Shown here one piece after another: positions 1 through 8,105 of a stretch of 64,000 bases of DNA. The stretch is from Pseudomonadota bacterium (GTDB lineage Bacteria > Pseudomonadota > Gammaproteobacteria > Burkholderiales > Burkholderiaceae_F), in contig JAKOQB010000187.1 in the NCBI GenBank assembly GCA_029778535.1, positions 62,001 through 126,000 on the forward strand, read 5' to 3'. How positions within the stretch are numbered: the first letter of the stretch is position 1; the number at the start of each line of letters is the position of its first letter. Under the pieces are notes generated by a model. That model searched no databases. It saw nothing but the letters and a program-made list of their open reading frames with translations, and had not been told where the DNA came from. The position numbers were made by a program, and so were the translations under genes.

Positions 1-640
1 CGGCCGCGGGCCGGATCGCGGTGCCCGACTTCTTCGGCGCCGGTCGCGCTGCCGGCTTGCCGCCATGGGCCGCGGTCCGGACCACGGCGACTGCCTTTTT
101 CACCGTCGCCGCAGCGGTCGCCAGGGTCCCTCCAGCCGCGGCGGCGGCAGCGGCTTGCGCGGCGAGTTCCGCCGCGGTCGGTTTCAGGCTGATCACCTGC
201 TTTCCCGGCGGCGGCGCCGCCTTTTCTTCCTTGATGTCCCACAGCTTCAGCAGTTCGGCCTGCGTCGGCACCGTTCCCTGCGACACCCGGGTCCGGCGCG
301 CCGCGACCGAATCGCGCACGATCTTCTCGACCACATCGAGCGGGAGCCGGTTCAGGTCGGAAAAGCGGATGAAGCTGCGCCGGGTGTCCACTCCGGGCAG
401 CACGTCCTTGTGGCGCGCGACGACTTCCTGTTCGGCGACATAGAGCGACATGTGCCGGCGTCCCGACTCGAGCGCGAACAACGGGCCGTCGAGTTCGTAG
501 AACGCGAGGCCGTAGCGCATGCTTTCGCGCACTCCCCGGGCGGAGCGCCGGATCATGCTGCAGACGCGCGCCATGGCGACCCTGCGATCAGGCGGCAAGT
601 CCCGCAGGTACGCGCCGACCGTCGTGGGCGTCATCATCAT
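1..640 (-). CDS. DUF1801 (YdhG-like) protein with long Ala/Pro/Lys tail, partial
   Basis: The frame enters from the right at 640 and runs off the left edge, so the C-terminus is missing. The first ~110 residues match the DUF1801/YdhG fold (motifs YLRDLPPDRR, MRYGLAFYELDG, FIRFSDLNRLP), a small domain related to iron-chaperone-like proteins whose biochemical role is poorly known. It is followed by at least 90 residues of low-complexity Ala/Pro/Lys-rich tail (runs such as AAQAAAAAAAGG, and KPAARPAPKKSG), which looks like a flexible, possibly nucleic-acid-binding extension. An in-frame ATG lies at 658, but the ATG at 640 has a GAGGGG ribosome site 6-8 bases upstream, so I chose it. It is divergent from the tetR gene at 789. 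Domain assignment is good; function is unknown. Confidence 0.7.
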   Translation of the reverse strand, partial: MMMTPTTVGAYLRDLPPDRRVAMARVCSMIRRSARGVRESMRYGLAFYELDGPLFALESGRRHMSLYVAEQEVVARHKDVLPGVDTRRSFIRFSDLNRLPLDVVEKIVRDSVAARRTRVSQGTVPTQAELLKLWDIKEEKAAPPPGKQVISLKPTAAELAAQAAAAAAAGGTLATAAATVKKAVAVVRTAAHGGKPAARPAPKKSGTAIRPAA

Positions 641-760
641 CAAAGTCCCCTCGGGCATAGCTGAACACCGCAACTGCAAACGCATTATTTTAACTGACCC
701 GCGTCTCGAACTCACGTGCAAAGCCGGATCGACGCCCATTCCGGCGAACCGGCGTTGCAG

Positions 761-780
761 ATTCGCACGATCGTGCTAAT
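761..780. promoter_or_regulatory. Probable TetR operator upstream of tetR gene
   Basis: ATTCGCACGATCGTGCTAAT is a palindrome with nine of ten positions paired; its core GCACGATCGTGC is perfect. It ends 8 bp before the TetR start codon and lies between two divergent genes. A site identical at 17 of 20 positions occurs at 1455-1474 before the next small gene. A shared near-palindrome at both promoters is the usual arrangement for an autoregulating TetR repressor. Binding itself is inferred. Confidence 0.65.
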
Positions 781-788
781 CTTTGCCT

Positions 789-1430
789 ATGGGTGTGGCG
801 GGGTTGACCAAGGCGGAGCAGACGCGAGCGGCGATCGTCGACGCGGCGCTGACGATGGCGCAGGCGATCGGGCTCGAAGGTCTCACGATCGGCACCGTCG
901 CGGAGCAGGCCGGCCTGTCGAAGAGCGGCGTATTCTCCCGCGTCGGCTCGCGCGAGGAGTTGCAGGTCGCGGCGCTGAGGGAATACGAGCGCCGGTTCGC
1001 CGAGCAGGTCGTCGTTCCCGCGTTGCGCGAGCCGCGTGGGCTGGCGCGGCTGCGCGCAGTGTGTCGGCGCTGGCTGGACTGGGTGATTTCCGGCCTGGGA
1101 AGCAACGGGTGCCTGTTCATCAGCGGGGCCGTCGAGTATGACGACCGCCCGGGCGTGGTCCGCGACGCCTTGCTGGCGGGACTCGGCGAATTGCGCAAGC
1201 TGCTCGCGCGCACGGTGCGGCAGGCGGTCGATACGGGCGAGCTGAGTTCGGACACCGACCCCGATCAGGTCGCTTTCGAGCTGTATGCGATCGTGCTCGC
1301 GCTGCATAACGAAACCCGCCTGTTGCGCGATGCGCGCGCGGCCCCTCGCGCGAGCGCCGCATTCGAGCGCCTGCTGACGGCTTGCGGCGCTTCCCCGGCG
1401 AATGATCACCGGGACTCCCGGGCGCGCTAG
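789..1430 (+). CDS. TetR/AcrR family transcriptional regulator
   Basis: A 213-residue one-component repressor. Residues ~8-55 form the N-terminal helix-turn-helix (ALTMAQAIGLEGLTIGTVAEQ continuing through AGLSKSGVFSRVGSREEL), with the usual Phe/Arg recognition-helix variant. The remaining ~150 residues are the divergent ligand-binding and dimerisation part, including WLDWVISGL and CLFISGAVEYDDRPG, a pattern seen in the TetR_C_6/YcdC-like group. I start at the ATG at 789; a TTG two codons earlier is possible. A palindromic operator lies directly upstream (761-780) and recurs at 1455-1474, so autoregulation and control of the downstream 42-codon gene are likely. The ligand is not deducible. Confidence 0.9.
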   Translation: MGVAGLTKAEQTRAAIVDAALTMAQAIGLEGLTIGTVAEQAGLSKSGVFSRVGSREELQVAALREYERRFAEQVVVPALREPRGLARLRAVCRRWLDWVISGLGSNGCLFISGAVEYDDRPGVVRDALLAGLGELRKLLARTVRQAVDTGELSSDTDPDQVAFELYAIVLALHNETRLLRDARAAPRASAAFERLLTACGASPANDHRDSRAR

Positions 1431-1454
1431 GTCGACGCGTTTTCTTCGACCAAG

Positions 1455-1474
1455 ATTCGCACGGTCGTGCGACT
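1455..1474. promoter_or_regulatory. Second copy of the TetR operator
   Basis: ATTCGCACGGTCGTGCGACT differs from the 761-780 site at three positions and keeps the GCACG...CGTGC half-sites with the same spacing. It lies directly upstream of an AAGGAG ribosome site (1475-1480) and an ATG at 1487. The position suits a repressor site for the small gene that follows. Confidence 0.6.
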
Positions 1475-1486
1475 AAGGAGTTCGAC

Positions 1487-1615
1487 ATGATGACGCCTCA
1501 TCCGATCCACGAATTCACTGCCACGCTGATCGAGCGCGTGGCTGATCTTCTGCTGCGTGCCGCAGGCGGGCCGGTGCAACTGCCGCGGTCCAATGAGGAC
1601 TTCGGCTTCTACTGA
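1487..1615 (+). CDS. 42-residue protein under probable TetR control
   Basis: Starts with tandem ATG codons at 1487 after a strong AAGGAG site with 6-base spacing and ends with TGA at 1613-1615. The peptide begins MMTPHPIHEFTATLIERVAD and ends RSNEDFGFY. It has an acidic/basic amphipathic segment (LIERVADLLLRAA) and no membrane helix or signal peptide. I do not recognise a family. The combination of operator copy, ribosome site and compact frame makes a genuine small gene likely, although it could be the surviving 5' end of a longer gene. Its end overlaps the convergent gene's stop by a few bases. Confidence 0.5.
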   Translation: MMTPHPIHEFTATLIERVADLLLRAAGGPVQLPRSNEDFGFY

Positions 1616-2196
1616 CCGCGGCCGGGCGTTTCCTGCTGCAGACGCCGCATCATCGCCTCGCGCGCCGGGAAGCGCGCGCAGTCGACGGCCGAGACCGGCG
1701 TGTCGAGGAACTTCAGCGCGCTGCGGTCGGCACGCACGGCGGCGGTGGCGCTGGCCAGCCGCAGTTCGCCGTTGTTCTTGCCGACGCCGCGCCACTTGGC
1801 GCCGACCACGATGAATCCGGCTTCGCCATCGGCGCGGCCCGAGCATTGGACGCTGGCGCTATCGCCGGCGGTCTCACCGGGCCACACCCGCTCGTCGAGC
1901 ACCTGGAAACGCAACCGCGCGTGATTGCCCGCGAGCACCTCCAGCACCGAACGCCGCAGCAGCCATGCGTGCACGGTGCCGTCGCAGGCGGCGAGCCACA
2001 CTTCGAGGTCGGACGTGCCGAGCTTTGCGCGCCACGCCGGCTCGACGGCGCAGCCGGGCGGAAGCTGCAGACCCGCTCTGGGCTCGCTGTAGATCGGCCG
2101 GCCCACGTAGCCGGCGCCCGGCGTCTGGGCAGCGGCCGCCGACAGAAGCAGCGCCGTCATCGCCGCTGCAAATGTGCCTGCGCTACGGGTTCGCAC
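1609..2196 (-). CDS. Exported hypothetical protein
   Basis: 195 residues beginning with a signal peptide (basic MRTRSAG, then a hydrophobic Ala/Leu stretch ending near AAAAQT), so probably periplasmic. The mature part has paired cysteines (PPGCAVEP, AACDGTV, VQCSGRA, VDCARF) that could form disulfides. I recognise no domain. Its start overlaps the end of the DUF3455 lipoprotein gene by 14 bp, so the two are likely co-transcribed and translationally coupled. Confidence 0.75.
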   Translation of the reverse strand: MRTRSAGTFAAAMTALLLSAAAAQTPGAGYVGRPIYSEPRAGLQLPPGCAVEPAWRAKLGTSDLEVWLAACDGTVHAWLLRRSVLEVLAGNHARLRFQVLDERVWPGETAGDSASVQCSGRADGEAGFIVVGAKWRGVGKNNGELRLASATAAVRADRSALKFLDTPVSAVDCARFPAREAMMRRLQQETPGRGQ

Positions 2197-2746
2197 GGTA
2201 GAAAATGAAGTCGGCGGTGAAATTCACGCGCAGCAGCCGATTCAGTTCCGCCTGCCGGCATGATGCGGGAGGCATTCCGCCGCTGGTGTTCACGCGCTGC
2301 ACGTAGGCGATCTGCCCGAGCGCGCCCTTGCCGAACGCCTTGGCGGTCATCAGTACCCAGCGCAGATCGTCGCGCTTCGGCGCGTCCTCGTATTCGGAGA
2401 TTGTCGCGACGAGGCGGCTGCCGTCGCGATGTTCGAACGTGAAATTCGCGCCGTGGCGCGCGACCAGCTGGCCCTGATCGTCCATCAAATCCGCTTCCGG
2501 CTGACGGAAGCGCCACAGGTACTCGCCGTCGACCGCCTCGCAGCGGAAGATCTGCACTCCCTTGCCGGTCAGCCGCAGCGCCGGCTCGTAACCGCTCGGC
2601 ACCTTGATGCGGCTGAAAAACCCGAGCGACGGTGCGGCGGGAGCGCCCGGCGCAGTCGGCGACGGCACGCTGGCGCAGCCCGCGAGCAGCGCCGCGGCGG
2701 CGAGCATTGGCAGCGCCCGCTGCCGAGCCGATCGAAGCGAAGTCAT
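2183..2746 (-). CDS. DUF3455 lipoprotein
   Basis: 187 residues with a lipoprotein signal: hydrophobic LPMLAAAALLAGC, with Cys ~24 as lipidation site. The mature part carries the DUF3455 pattern: KVPSGYEPAL, GVQIFRCE, YLWRFRQPEADL, GQLVARH, DGSRLVAT, and the near-invariant IAYVQRVNTSGGMPP, followed by CRQAE and the terminal ADFIFY. DUF3455 proteins are exported proteins of unknown role. The start overlaps the stop of the upstream hydrolase gene in an ATGA, indicating an operon. Confidence 0.9.
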   Translation of the reverse strand: MTSLRSARQRALPMLAAAALLAGCASVPSPTAPGAPAAPSLGFFSRIKVPSGYEPALRLTGKGVQIFRCEAVDGEYLWRFRQPEADLMDDQGQLVARHGANFTFEHRDGSRLVATISEYEDAPKRDDLRWVLMTAKAFGKGALGQIAYVQRVNTSGGMPPASCRQAELNRLLRVNFTADFIFYRANP

Positions 2747-3666
2747 CCGTCGCGGTCCCTAATGCGCTCACCCTCGACCGCGGCCGCTCCGGCGCTGGCA
2801 AGCTCGTCAAATGCGCGGTCGATCATCGCCGCCATGGGCCAGTCCGCAAAGTACCGCCGATGGATGACTTGAAAATATCGCGCGCCTTCGAAGTGGCTGC
2901 GCGATGCGGCGCGGCTCGTCTCGCGCACCTGCATCAGCCAGAACTTGGCCAGCACCTTCAGCACGTGACGCGCATTGCGCTCCGCGCTCGCCGCCAGCGC
3001 GTCGAGCCGCGCGAACGCGCGCTCCAGCGCGCGGTCCACGTCGGTGAACGGCGCGCCGTGGCCGGGGATCACGACGCGCGGCGCGCGCCGCGCGATCAGT
3101 TCCAGCACCGCGCGCTGCTCGTCGAAGCCGGATTCGCCTTCGATCTCCGGAAAGATCGCGCCGAAGCCGTTCTCCCACAACGCGTCGGCCGAGATCAGCA
3201 GTCGCTCGTCATGGTTGAACAGCACCACCATGTGAGGGTCGTGTCCGGGCGCGGCCAGCACTTCCCACTGCAAGCCGCCCAGCGTCGCCGCGTCGCCCGC
3301 GCCCAGCAGTGCATCGTAGGTGAAGCGCGGGCACTGCTGCCGCGTCGGCGCGTAGGTGAGCGTCTCGACGTCCCACGCGTCGACCGCCGGCGCGAGTCCG
3401 GGCGGGATCGCGATCGTCGCCGCGTGCTGCGCGCGCAACCGCGCGTTGCCGCCGGCGTGATCGGAGTGCAGGTGCGTGTTGATGATGCGCGTCAGCGGCC
3501 GCTCGCCGCGCACGCGATCGACGAGCTGCGCGGTCTGCTCCGCGTGCAGGCAGTAGCCGGTGTCGACCACGCTCGCCTCGGCCCCGTCGATGAACACCAC
3601 GTTGTTCGACGAAAGCCAGCCGCGCTGCAGCACGTGCATCGTCGGGGGCAGGCGGACCGCGGTCAT
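2743..3666 (-). CDS. Metallo-beta-lactamase-fold hydrolase
   Basis: 307 residues of the MBL-fold (glyoxalase II-like) superfamily. The metal-binding signature NTHLHSDHAGGN and later ligands (APGHDPHM, SADALWE, IPGHGAPF) are all present, so a two-metal hydrolase is expected. The C-terminal ~100 residues form the helical extension often called BLACT_WH. Substrate cannot be told; relatives cleave thioesters, lactones or phosphodiesters. The ATG at 3666 overlaps the upstream stop (ATGA), placing it in the same overlapping run as its neighbours on both sides. Confidence 0.9.
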   Translation of the reverse strand: MTAVRLPPTMHVLQRGWLSSNNVVFIDGAEASVVDTGYCLHAEQTAQLVDRVRGERPLTRIINTHLHSDHAGGNARLRAQHAATIAIPPGLAPAVDAWDVETLTYAPTRQQCPRFTYDALLGAGDAATLGGLQWEVLAAPGHDPHMVVLFNHDERLLISADALWENGFGAIFPEIEGESGFDEQRAVLELIARRAPRVVIPGHGAPFTDVDRALERAFARLDALAASAERNARHVLKVLAKFWLMQVRETSRAASRSHFEGARYFQVIHRRYFADWPMAAMIDRAFDELASAGAAAVEGERIRDRDG

Positions 3667-4100
3667 GCGCGCACGCGCGGATAAGCGGCCGCGATGCGCT
3701 CGAACGCCGCTGCCAGTTCCGGCGTTCCGCCGTAGTAGTAGCGAAACCGGCCGGCGATGTTGCGCACGACCAGCCGGCGCGAGAACGCCGGCCCGTGCAC
3801 ACGCGCGTAGCGCACCTCTTCCCACGCGGTGCGGCGCTCGATCAGCCCGCTCTGGCGGATACCCTGCCCGTCGATCGTGGTGCGCGCGGTGACCATGAAG
3901 TACCAGCTGCCGATCAGCGCGAACACGACCGCGCCGAGGAAGTACCAGCCGTCGCGGCTCGGCGGTTCGGGCAGCAGCACGAGCACCGCGCGCGCGCCGT
4001 AGGCGAGCAGCGCGAGCACCGCGATCGTTGCGAACACGCGGAAGCCGCGGCCGTACGCCGGCCCGCTGATCGGCGCATCGAAGGTCACGCGCGCGGTCAT
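3663..4100 (-). CDS. Membrane protein with PH-like domain
   Basis: 145 residues. Two hydrophobic helices (VFATIAVLALLAYGARAVLV and YFLGAVVFALIGSWYF) are followed by a soluble part (TTIDGQGIRQSGL, TAWEEVRYARVH, RRLVVRNIAGRFRYYYGG) resembling bacterial PH-domain (YdbT/DUF304-type) membrane proteins. The role is unknown. It overlaps both neighbours by 4 bp, so it is part of the same transcription unit. Confidence 0.75.
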   Translation of the reverse strand: MTARVTFDAPISGPAYGRGFRVFATIAVLALLAYGARAVLVLLPEPPSRDGWYFLGAVVFALIGSWYFMVTARTTIDGQGIRQSGLIERRTAWEEVRYARVHGPAFSRRLVVRNIAGRFRYYYGGTPELAAAFERIAAAYPRVRA

Positions 4101-4549
4101 CCCTTGTCGGTGACCAGCAGCAGCGAGGTCGCCGACAGCGCGACCTCGCCGCGCTGGTTGATCGCCTCGCCGACGAGCGACACCAGTTCGCCGTCGAGCT
4201 TCGGCTTGAACTCGATCCGCGTCACCGTCCAGCGCATCGTCAGCGTGTCGCCGGCCAGCACCGCCTTGCGGAACCTCAGCGTGAAGTCGAGCCCGAGCGG
4301 CTGTGCGCGCTGCGAGTAGTGCGTGGCCGTCAGCGCCATCAGCAGCGACGCGGTGTGCGTGCCGCTGGCAGTCAGCGCGCCGAAGCGCGAGCGCGCCGCG
4401 TAGTCCGCGTCGTGGTGCAGCGGATTGAAGTCCTCGACCGACGCGGCGAAGCGGCGGATGTCGTCCGCGCCGATCGTCACCGTGCGGCCGAACGTTTCGC
4501 CGATGCGCGCGTTGCGCGGCACGTGGCCGGGCGGGTGAACGCCGCTCAT
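4097..4549 (-). CDS. MaoC-family (R)-specific enoyl-CoA hydratase
   Basis: 150 residues with a hot-dog fold. The catalytic loop VEDFNPLHHDADYA carries the Asp/His pair of hydratase 2 enzymes, followed by FGALTASGTHTASLL. Such enzymes hydrate trans-2-enoyl-CoA to (R)-3-hydroxyacyl-CoA in beta-oxidation or polyhydroxyalkanoate supply, though some MaoC proteins act on other acyl chains. It overlaps the PH-like gene (4 bp) and the HCCA-isomerase-like gene (4 bp). Confidence 0.88.
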   Translation of the reverse strand: MSGVHPPGHVPRNARIGETFGRTVTIGADDIRRFAASVEDFNPLHHDADYAARSRFGALTASGTHTASLLMALTATHYSQRAQPLGLDFTLRFRKAVLAGDTLTMRWTVTRIEFKPKLDGELVSLVGEAINQRGEVALSATSLLLVTDKG

Positions 4550-5178
4550 GCAGTGCGTTGCACGCCGACCGCGATCTGCGCCGCGTCACGGTACGGTGCC
4601 GACCCGAAGAACGGATCGCCGGAGAGCCGCGCAAGCAGCATGTCGGTGGCGTCCTGGCCCCAGAAGAGGTCCGCGCCGACGAGCGCGGTCGGCACACCGA
4701 ACACGCCGTGCGCGATCGCGCCTTCCGTGTTCGCGCGCAGCCGCGCCTTCACCTGCTCGTCGTCGAGCGCGCCGCGCGCGAGGCCGAAGTCCGCCAGCAA
4801 CGCCTCGAGCGCGGCCGCATCGGCCGGCGTGCGTCCGTCGCGCCAGACCCAGTCGAAGATGCGCGCGATCGCGGCGCGTTCGTTGGCGCGCGCGAGCGCC
4901 AGCCGCAGCAGCGGCAGCGGATTGAACGGAAACGGCGCCGGTACGCGCAGCCGCAGACCGCGCGCGTGCGCGAGCCAAGCGACGTGCTGGAACGTGAACG
5001 TGCGCTTCGGCGCCACCTCGGCCGGCCCCTTGGTGCCCCAGTGCGACAGCAGGCCCGCGAACAGCACCGGAACCGGTTCGACATCGGCGATCGCCTCGAG
5101 CTGCGACAGGCGCTGCCACTGCAGATACGCATACGGCGACACGAAGTCGAAGAACCAGCGGACGGCAGCGCGCGTCAT
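4546..5178 (-). CDS. 2-hydroxychromene-2-carboxylate isomerase-like (DsbA-fold) protein
   Basis: 210 residues of the kappa-GST/HCCA isomerase family: FFDFVSPYAYLQWQRL at the N-terminus with Ser in place of the thioredoxin cysteine, then the helical insertion, GVFGVPTALVGADLFWGQD, and a terminal region close to DMLLARL. In aromatic degradation the family isomerises chromene carboxylates with glutathione. Here no aromatic-ring pathway is adjacent, so the real substrate is uncertain. The ATG at 5178 follows the DUF1289 stop by 4 bases. Confidence 0.85.
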   Translation of the reverse strand: MTRAAVRWFFDFVSPYAYLQWQRLSQLEAIADVEPVPVLFAGLLSHWGTKGPAEVAPKRTFTFQHVAWLAHARGLRLRVPAPFPFNPLPLLRLALARANERAAIARIFDWVWRDGRTPADAAALEALLADFGLARGALDDEQVKARLRANTEGAIAHGVFGVPTALVGADLFWGQDATDMLLARLSGDPFFGSAPYRDAAQIAVGVQRTA

Positions 5179-5182
5179 CGCA

Positions 5183-5383
5183 TCAGGCCGCGGCGCGCCG
5201 GCGCGCCAACTGCGCCAGCACCGCACGCTTCTCGCCGTCGTCGTAGCGCGTCCAGTTCGCGATCTCGTCGATCGTGCGCAGGCAGCCCTCGCAGCAGCCG
5301 GTGGCCGGATCGATGCGGCACACCGAGATGCATGGCGAGGCGACCGGCGCGGCGGCCGGCGGTGTCTGCGGGTCGAGCGACAT
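5183..5383 (-). CDS. DUF1289 small cysteine-rich protein
   Basis: 66 residues with the DUF1289 signature SPCISVCRIDPATGCCEGC and RTIDEIANW. The four to five cysteines suggest a metal or Fe-S site; function is unknown, though the family is often found next to redox or Fe-S genes. It is the first gene of the minus-strand overlapping run down to 1609. Confidence 0.9.
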   Translation of the reverse strand: MSLDPQTPPAAAPVASPCISVCRIDPATGCCEGCLRTIDEIANWTRYDDGEKRAVLAQLARRRAAA

Positions 5384-5534
5384 CGGACGGTTTCAAATGC
5401 AACGCGCATTTTCACACACGTCATCGCGTTACGAAGTTCTTAGGGAATCCTTAGCGAACATTTAGCGGCGCGGTCAGGCGCGAATTCCTACGCTGCGGGC
5501 GGTCCGATCGATTGAGCAAAACCGGAGATACGCG

Positions 5535-6221
5535 ATGACAGTTCCGTCCCGCTTCGACATCTACGTACTTGTGCACAAGGCGCTGCGCGCCGCGATGGCG
5601 CACACGCTGACGGCCGCGGGCCGCCTGGACTGGCACGACGACGCGGACGCGGTCGCCGTGCTGGCGCAGGTGCGCGCGCTGCTGGCGCTCGCGCGCACGC
5701 ACCTCGCGAAGGAGAACGAGTTCCTGCACCGCGCGCTCGAGGCACGCCGGCCGGGATCGAGCGCGGCGGCTGCGCACGACCACGCGCAGCACGAGGAATC
5801 GCTCGCCGCGCTCGAGGAACTGGCCGCGCGCATCGAGTCGGCGCCGGGCGCGACGCGCACCGCCGACGCGGGCCGGCTGTACCGCGCGCTGGCGCTGTTC
5901 GTCGCCGAGAACTTCGAGCACATGCACCACGAGGAGACGGAGCTGAACGCGGTGCTGTGGGCCGCCTACACCGACGATGAACTGCGCGCGATCCACGACG
6001 CGCTGGCGGCATCGGTCGACCCGCAGCAGATGGCCGAGGTCGTGCGCTGGATGGTGCCGAACATCGCGCCGGCGGAGCGCGCGCTGATGCTGGACGACAT
6101 GCAGCGCAAGGCGCCGGCCGAGGTCTTCAGCCGCGTGCTCGACCTCGTGCGCCCGGCGCTGTCGGCGCGCGACTGGGACAGGCTGATGAAGGCACTGGCG
6201 CCGCTGCCCGCCGTGGCATGA
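5535..6221 (+). CDS. Hemerythrin-like domain protein
   Basis: 228 residues. The metal ligands of a hemerythrin four-helix bundle are visible: VHKALR near residue 13, THLAKENEF near 57, HDHAQHEES near 80-87, and EHMHHEETE near 123-131. Such proteins bind O2 or NO at a di-iron site or act in iron/redox sensing. The ~50 C-terminal residues form an extra helical part. The ribosome site GGAGA precedes ATG 5535. It is followed after 23 bp by a cytochrome c gene, so a shared redox role is plausible. Confidence 0.85.
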   Translation: MTVPSRFDIYVLVHKALRAAMAHTLTAAGRLDWHDDADAVAVLAQVRALLALARTHLAKENEFLHRALEARRPGSSAAAAHDHAQHEESLAALEELAARIESAPGATRTADAGRLYRALALFVAENFEHMHHEETELNAVLWAAYTDDELRAIHDALAASVDPQQMAEVVRWMVPNIAPAERALMLDDMQRKAPAEVFSRVLDLVRPALSARDWDRLMKALAPLPAVA

Positions 6222-6244
6222 ATTGAACAAGGAGGGAGCAGAAG

Positions 6245-6739
6245 ATGAAACGGTTCCACTGGTCCGAGTTCGCGCTGTGGGGCGTGGCGATCATCGCGAT
6301 CGCACTGGCCGCCGGCCCCGCATTCGCGCGCGGCGACGCGCCGAGCGTCGAGCGCGGCCGCTACGTCGCGCAGATCGCCGGCTGCAACGACTGCCACACC
6401 GCGGGCTACGCGATGAGCGGCGGCAAGGTGCCGGAATCGGAGTGGCTGAAGGGCGACGCGCTCGGCTGGAATGGCCCGTGGGGCACGACCTATGCGCCGA
6501 ACCTGCGCCTGTTCATGGCGAACATGACGGAAGACGGATGGGTCAATTTCGCGCAGACCACGCCGCTGCGCCCGCCGATGCCGTGGTTCGCGCTGCGCGA
6601 CATGAGCGACGCGGATCGCCGCTCGCTCTATCGCTTCATCAGGAGCCTCGGCGCGCCCGGCGCGCCGGCACCCGCGTATCTGCCGCCCGGGCAGACGCCC
6701 AAGGGGCCATTCGTGCAGTTCCCGGCGCCGCCGAAATAG
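6245..6739 (+). CDS. Exported monohaem cytochrome c
   Basis: 164 residues. A membrane or signal helix (LWGVAIIAIALAAGPAFA) leads to a single haem-binding CNDCH (C47, C50, H51) in the context GRYVAQIAGCNDCHTAGY, typical of the cytochrome subunits of membrane-bound alcohol/aldehyde dehydrogenases and related class I cytochromes. A Met in PPMPWF or RDMSD could be the sixth ligand. A strong AAGGAGG site precedes the start. It likely accepts or passes electrons in the periplasm; no partner dehydrogenase is adjacent. Confidence 0.85.
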   Translation: MKRFHWSEFALWGVAIIAIALAAGPAFARGDAPSVERGRYVAQIAGCNDCHTAGYAMSGGKVPESEWLKGDALGWNGPWGTTYAPNLRLFMANMTEDGWVNFAQTTPLRPPMPWFALRDMSDADRRSLYRFIRSLGAPGAPAPAYLPPGQTPKGPFVQFPAPPK

Positions 6740-6743
6740 CGCG

Positions 6744-8105
6744 CTACGCGCTCTCGGCGAGCCGCAGCGGCCGCGCGACGTCGAGGCGGAAGCGGCCGCG
6801 CCCGGTCTTGACGATGCGCATCGCCGGCACGCGCTCCTCGAGGCGGCGCGCCAGCAGGATCAGGCGCGCCTCGAGGTTGTCGCTGATGTCGGGCAGCCGC
6901 AGCGAAGGATCGAGCCGCAGCTCGCGGTTGGTGAATTCGGAGCGGCGCCCGGCCGCGTGCTCGCGCGCCAGCTTCCACAGGATCGCGCCGGCCACGCCCT
7001 TGATCAGGTACTCGTTGTCGATGAACACGCTGTCGTTCGCGGCAAAGTGCCGGATCAGGATCGGCTCGCCCGTCGCGGGATGGGAGGTCGCCGACGGCGC
7101 CGGCGATTCCTCGTTCGCGTCGGCGGCGGTCTGCAGCGCGGCGATCGTCGCGCCCAGCTGCGTGGCGACCGCGAGCAGCGCGTCCTCATCGTCGTAGTCG
7201 AAGCGCGCCGACTCCTCGCTCTCCACGTACAACACGCCGACCACGCGGCTGCCGAGCACGATCGGCACCGCGAGCTGGCTGTGCGGCTCCGCGAGTCCCG
7301 GCAGCGGGATCTCGGTCTCGAGCTGGTCGGCCGCGCCGCATGCGATCCATTGTTCGCGCACCGCACGGCCGTACGTGTACTCGGCGGTGAAATGCATGAT
7401 GCGGATCGGCACGCGCTGCTCGGCCGCCACGCCGATCACGCCGTGGCCGAGCGGAATCTCCGAGCCCACGCCCGACGTTTCGTAGCCGCGCGACGCGACC
7501 GTGTAGAGGCGCGCCGCGCGATCCTTGCCGCCCTCGAGGATCAGAACCTTCGCGTAGCGGATGTCCATGTGCTGTTCAAGCGCAAGCAGGGCTTCGTCGA
7601 GCAGCGCACGCAGATCGCACGCGGCGGCGATGCGCTGCGCGATCTGGCGCACCGCGGACATCGGCTGGTAAGGGCGTGGTCTCGGCGGCAGCAGCGGGCC
7701 GTCGACCGGATCGATGCCGAGCACGCGATAGATGTCGGCGCCGCGCAGCTTGAACACGCCGGTCATGCCCGAATGCGACGCGATGCCCGCCAGCCGCGCC
7801 TTCATGCTTTCGAAGGTCGGCCCGCTGTCCTCGGTGCGCAGGTACTGCAGCCGCAGCAGATAGCGGCGGCCGACGGTCGTGTCGCCCACGAACGCGGTGA
7901 CGAACGGATTGGCGAGGATGTTCTCGCGCGTCTTGTTGAAGAACTGGTAGGTGAGCGCGACGTGCTCGCGATCGACGTAATGCACCTGCGAAACGTAGGT
8001 GACGTTCGGCGTGCCGTCGGCGCTGCAGCTGGCGACCAGCGACGGGATCAGCCCTTCCAGGCAGGTGCGGATCGCCTCCAGCGGATTGGCCAGCGCCGGG
8101 CTCAT
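6744..8105 (-). CDS. FMN split-barrel + GAF + winged-helix-like fusion protein
   Basis: 453 residues with three parts. Residues ~1-150 are a pyridoxamine-5'-phosphate-oxidase-like split barrel (IPSLVASCSADGTPNVTYVS, YQFFNKTRENILANP). Residues ~170-345 are a GAF sensor domain (IPLGHGVIGVAAEQ, SQLAVPIVLGSRVVGVLYVE). The last ~95 residues (NEYLIKGVAGAILWKLAREH, EFTNRELRLDPSL, GRGRFRL) look like a winged-helix or small DNA-binding-like unit. It overlaps the upstream small split-barrel gene by 4 bp. A flavin- or ligand-sensing regulatory role is inferred; no enzyme activity can be assigned. Confidence 0.75.
   Translation of the reverse strand: MSPALANPLEAIRTCLEGLIPSLVASCSADGTPNVTYVSQVHYVDREHVALTYQFFNKTRENILANPFVTAFVGDTTVGRRYLLRLQYLRTEDSGPTFESMKARLAGIASHSGMTGVFKLRGADIYRVLGIDPVDGPLLPPRPRPYQPMSAVRQIAQRIAAACDLRALLDEALLALEQHMDIRYAKVLILEGGKDRAARLYTVASRGYETSGVGSEIPLGHGVIGVAAEQRVPIRIMHFTAEYTYGRAVREQWIACGAADQLETEIPLPGLAEPHSQLAVPIVLGSRVVGVLYVESEESARFDYDDEDALLAVATQLGATIAALQTAADANEESPAPSATSHPATGEPILIRHFAANDSVFIDNEYLIKGVAGAILWKLAREHAAGRRSEFTNRELRLDPSLRLPDISDNLEARLILLARRLEERVPAMRIVKTGRGRFRLDVARPLRLAESA

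Noticed and set aside
5384..5534. FNR- or NsrR-type operator before the hemerythrin gene
   Set aside because: The spacer is A+T richer, but no palindrome close to a known consensus could be identified.
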